NCBI GenBank assembly: GCA_964015995.1
Contig: CAXHFH010000049.1
Span: 1 to 15,606, forward strand
Length of the DNA: 15,606 nt
From: UBA1672 sp964015995
GTDB lineage: Bacteria > Pseudomonadota > Alphaproteobacteria > Micavibrionales > Micavibrionaceae
Reading direction: 5' to 3'
Shown here: positions 13,407 through 15,606 of the stretch, in pieces
Layout of the letters: the number at the start of each line of letters is the position of its first letter
How positions within the stretch are numbered: the stretch's first letter is position 1
The notes under the pieces: generated by a model
Database searches by the model: none
Seen by the model: the letters and a program-made list of their open reading frames with translations, nothing else
Told to the model about the DNA's origin: nothing
Program-made: the position numbers and the translations under genes

Positions 13407-15515
13407 ATGGCACGCGAACACGCTATTGAGAATTATCGTAACTTTGGGATTATGGCGCACATTGATGCGGGTAAGACCACAACGACTGAGCGTATTCTGT
13501 TTTACTCTGGTAAGTCACATAAAATTGGTGAAGTGCATGATGGTGCTGCAACAATGGACTGGATGGAGCAGGAGCAAGAGCGTGGTATTACAATTACGTC
13601 TGCTGCGACGACCACTTATTGGGATTCTCCGAAAGAGGGGCCTTATAATGGTGAGCGTTTCCGTTTGAACATTATCGACACACCCGGTCACGTTGACTTT
13701 ACAATCGAGGTTGAGCGTTCCTTACGTGTCCTTGATGGTGCGATTGCTGTTTTTGATGCGAATGCTGGCGTTGAGCCGCAGACTGAAACTGTTTGGCGTC
13801 AAGCTGATAAGTATGAAGTGCCACGCATGTGCTTTGTTAACAAGATGGATAAAATTGGTGCGGACTTCTATAACACGGTTGATATGATTGTTGATCGTCT
13901 TGGTGCGGTTCCTTGTGTTATTCAGCTTCCGATTGGTGCTGAAAGTGATTATGCGGGGCACATTGATCTTGTTCGCATGAAGGCTATTGTTTGGGATGGT
14001 GAGCAGCTTGGTGCGTCATTCTCTGAAGAAGATATTCCTTCTGATCTTGCTGATAAGGCTGCTGAGTATCGTGAGAAGCTCGTTGAGCTTGCGGTTGAGC
14101 AGGATGATGCGGCGATGGAAGCTTATCTTGAGGGTACTGAGCCTGACGAGAAAACGCTCAAGGCGTGTATTCGTAAGGGTACAGTCGATAATGTGTTTGT
14201 TCCTGTTCTTTGTGGTACAGCGTTTAAAAACAAAGGTGTTCAGCCGATGTTGGATGCGGTTGTTGAATATCTTCCGTCTCCACTTGATATTGGTGAGACA
14301 AAAGGTCTTAAGGTTGATTCTGATGAAGAGGAAAACCGTAAGCCAGCTGATGATGCGCCTTTCTCTGCGCTAGCATTTAAAATTATGAACGACCCGTTTG
14401 TTGGTTCGTTGACGTTCGCACGTATCTATTCGGGTACAATCGAGTCCGGTTCTTACGTTAAGAACTCTGTTAAGGATAAGCGCGAGCGTGTTGGTCGTAT
14501 GCTGTTGATGCACTCCAATGATCGCGAAGAGCTGTCGGTAGCGCATGCTGGTGATATTGTTGCGTTCGTTGGTATGAAGGATACGACAACAGGTGACACG
14601 CTTTGTGATATGCAAGCGCCTGTTGTGCTTGAGCGTATGGAATTCCCTGAGCCTGTTATTGAGATCGCCATTGAGCCGAAAACGAAGGCTGACCAAGAAA
14701 AGATGTCGACTGCGCTACAGCGTTTGGCTGCAGAAGACCCATCTTTCCAGGTTTCTGTTGATCATGAATCAGGTCAAACGATTATGCGTGGTATGGGTGA
14801 GCTTCACCTTGATATCCTTGTTGATCGTATGAAGCGTGAATTTAAGGTTGAGGCGAATATTGGTGCGCCGCAGGTTGCATACCGTGAGACAATCACGAAG
14901 CCTGCAGACATCAGCTATACGCACAAAAAGCAAACGGGTGGTTCCGGTCAGTTCGCGAAAATCGATCTTACATTTGAGCCTGCCGAGCAAGGTGCCGGTT
15001 TTGAATTTGATGATAAAATTGTTGGTGGTAATGTTCCTAAGGAATACATCCCCGGTGTTAAAAAGGGTCTGGAGATGGCCAAGGAGACGGGTATTATTGC
15101 CGGCTTCCCAGTGCTTGATTTCAAGGTGACTTTGACTGACGGTGCGTATCATGATGTTGACTCATCTGTTATGGCGTTCGAGATTGCTGCAAAAGCAGCC
15201 TTTAAAGAAGGTATGGCAAAGGCTGGTGCGCAGTTGCTTGAGCCGATGATGAAGGTCGAGGTGGTTACCCCTGAAGAATATATGGGCGATATCATTGGTG
15301 ATTTGAATTCACGTCGTGGTCAGGTTAATGCCATGGATGATCGCGGTAATGCAAAAGTAATTACAGCAATGGTGCCTTTGGCAAACATGTTTGGCTATAT
15401 CAATACGTTGCGTTCAATGTCTCAGGGGCGTGCGCAATATACGATGCAGTTTGATCATTACGAGCCTGTGCCAGCGCAGATTGCTGCAGAAGTTAAAGAA
15501 AGTTTAGGCGCTTAA
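13407..15515 (+). CDS. fusA: Elongation factor G
   Basis: EF-G (702 aa; about 690-705 is usual) is the GTPase that drives tRNA-mRNA translocation and, with ribosome recycling factor, subunit splitting. The G domain has AHIDAGKT (17-24, P-loop), the ERGITI switch I segment, DTPGHVDF (91-98) with H95 as the catalytic histidine equivalent, and NKMDK (145-149) for guanine specificity. Domain II follows at about 310-420, and domains III-V include GMGELHLDIL and the RRGQVNAMDDRGNAKVI segment of domain V. The only motif series is that of a canonical translational EF-G; I see no sign of a paralogue type. AAGGA (13393-13397) precedes the ATG by 9 bases. It lies in the standard rpsL-rpsG-fusA-tuf order, with tuf 36 bases downstream. 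Confidence 0.98.
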   Translation: MAREHAIENYRNFGIMAHIDAGKTTTTERILFYSGKSHKIGEVHDGAATMDWMEQEQERGITITSAATTTYWDSPKEGPYNGERFRLNIIDTPGHVDFTIEVERSLRVLDGAIAVFDANAGVEPQTETVWRQADKYEVPRMCFVNKMDKIGADFYNTVDMIVDRLGAVPCVIQLPIGAESDYAGHIDLVRMKAIVWDGEQLGASFSEEDIPSDLADKAAEYREKLVELAVEQDDAAMEAYLEGTEPDEKTLKACIRKGTVDNVFVPVLCGTAFKNKGVQPMLDAVVEYLPSPLDIGETKGLKVDSDEEENRKPADDAPFSALAFKIMNDPFVGSLTFARIYSGTIESGSYVKNSVKDKRERVGRMLLMHSNDREELSVAHAGDIVAFVGMKDTTTGDTLCDMQAPVVLERMEFPEPVIEIAIEPKTKADQEKMSTALQRLAAEDPSFQVSVDHESGQTIMRGMGELHLDILVDRMKREFKVEANIGAPQVAYRETITKPADISYTHKKQTGGSGQFAKIDLTFEPAEQGAGFEFDDKIVGGNVPKEYIPGVKKGLEMAKETGIIAGFPVLDFKVTLTDGAYHDVDSSVMAFEIAAKAAFKEGMAKAGAQLLEPMMKVEVVTPEEYMGDIIGDLNSRRGQVNAMDDRGNAKVITAMVPLANMFGYINTLRSMSQGRAQYTMQFDHYEPVPAQIAAEVKESLGA

Positions 15516-15551
15516 GAAAAGCGAAGTAATTTAAAAGAAAGGACGAGTAAA

Positions 15552-15606
15552 ATGTCGAAGGAAAAGTTTGAGCGGACAAAGCCGCATTGTAACATTGGAA
15601 CGATTG
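15552..15606 (+). CDS. tuf: Elongation factor Tu, N-terminal fragment (runs off the window)
   Basis: Only 18 codons are visible, giving MSKEKFERTKPHCNIGTI. This is the conserved start of EF-Tu, the GTPase that delivers aminoacyl-tRNA to the ribosome; the P-loop (GHVDHGKT in the family) would begin immediately after the window edge. AAAGGA (15538-15543) gives a good ribosome site 8 bases before the ATG. Position directly after fusA is the standard str operon order. The KEKFERTKPHCNIGTI form is characteristic of alphaproteobacterial EF-Tu, as far as I recall. Confidence 0.95.
   Translation, partial: MSKEKFERTKPHCNIGTI

Noticed and set aside
14370..15152. Several antisense open frames inside fusA
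   Set aside because: They overlap the intact EF-G gene completely, lack ribosome sites and have no recognisable domains.
1..15606. CRISPR array, tRNA/rRNA gene, insertion sequence, toxin-antitoxin or defence cassette
   Set aside because: No regularly spaced repeats, tRNA cloverleaf, transposase motifs, flanking inverted repeats or defence-family proteins were found on either strand. The only accessory gene is the membrane protein.

Overview
The window is a stretch of the bacterial ribosomal-protein/RNA-polymerase superoperon from an alphaproteobacterium of moderate, slightly A/T-leaning base composition. In order on the + strand: the 3' end of rplA (L1), rplJ (L10), rplL (L7/L12), rpoB, rpoC, then the str operon rpsL (S12), rpsG (S7), fusA (EF-G) and the first 18 codons of tuf (EF-Tu). 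The alphaproteobacterial assignment is an inference. It rests on rpoBC being followed by rpsL-rpsG-fusA-tuf, on the EF-Tu start MSKEKFERTKPHCNIGTI, on the RpoB start region ESFTGRKRVRRSFG and on a 123-residue S12 ending GAKRPK. I cannot name an order or genus.

Layout. 1-1548: rplA-rplJ-rplL, with a 209-base structured leader before rplJ that looks like an L10-type autoregulatory leader and ends in an intrinsic-terminator-like attenuator. 1549-1819: rplL-rpoB spacer with a strong hairpin/T-run and a candidate internal promoter. 1820-10343: rpoB and rpoC, intact, with all active-site motifs; rpoC ends at a strong intrinsic terminator. 10377-12101: the only non-housekeeping gene, on the minus strand and convergent with rpoC. 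It encodes a 574-residue polytopic membrane protein resembling the '6-pyruvoyl-tetrahydropterin synthase-related' (PF10131-type)/YfhO-like membrane families, probably with a GT-C-type glycosyltransferase-like fold; its substrate is unknown. 12102-12450: divergent regulatory region with a near-consensus promoter, two long stem-loops and a possible second promoter for the str operon. 12451-15606: rpsL-rpsG-fusA-tuf with short gaps.

How it works together. The + strand genes make the ribosomal stalk (L10, L7/L12), the L1 protuberance, core RNA polymerase, the decoding-site protein S12, the 30S head protein S7 and the two GTPase elongation factors. They belong to one growth-rate-controlled unit, broken here by the inverted membrane gene, so the str genes have their own promoter(s) and leader. 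I see no CRISPR array, tRNA, rRNA, insertion sequence or defence system. The points worth a second look are regulatory (the rplJ and rpsL leaders, and the terminator inside the 3' end of the convergent gene), structural (a 19-residue acidic insertion in S7, an extra residue in the RpoC second zinc-binding cluster, a basic RpoB N-terminal extension) and the intruding membrane gene.
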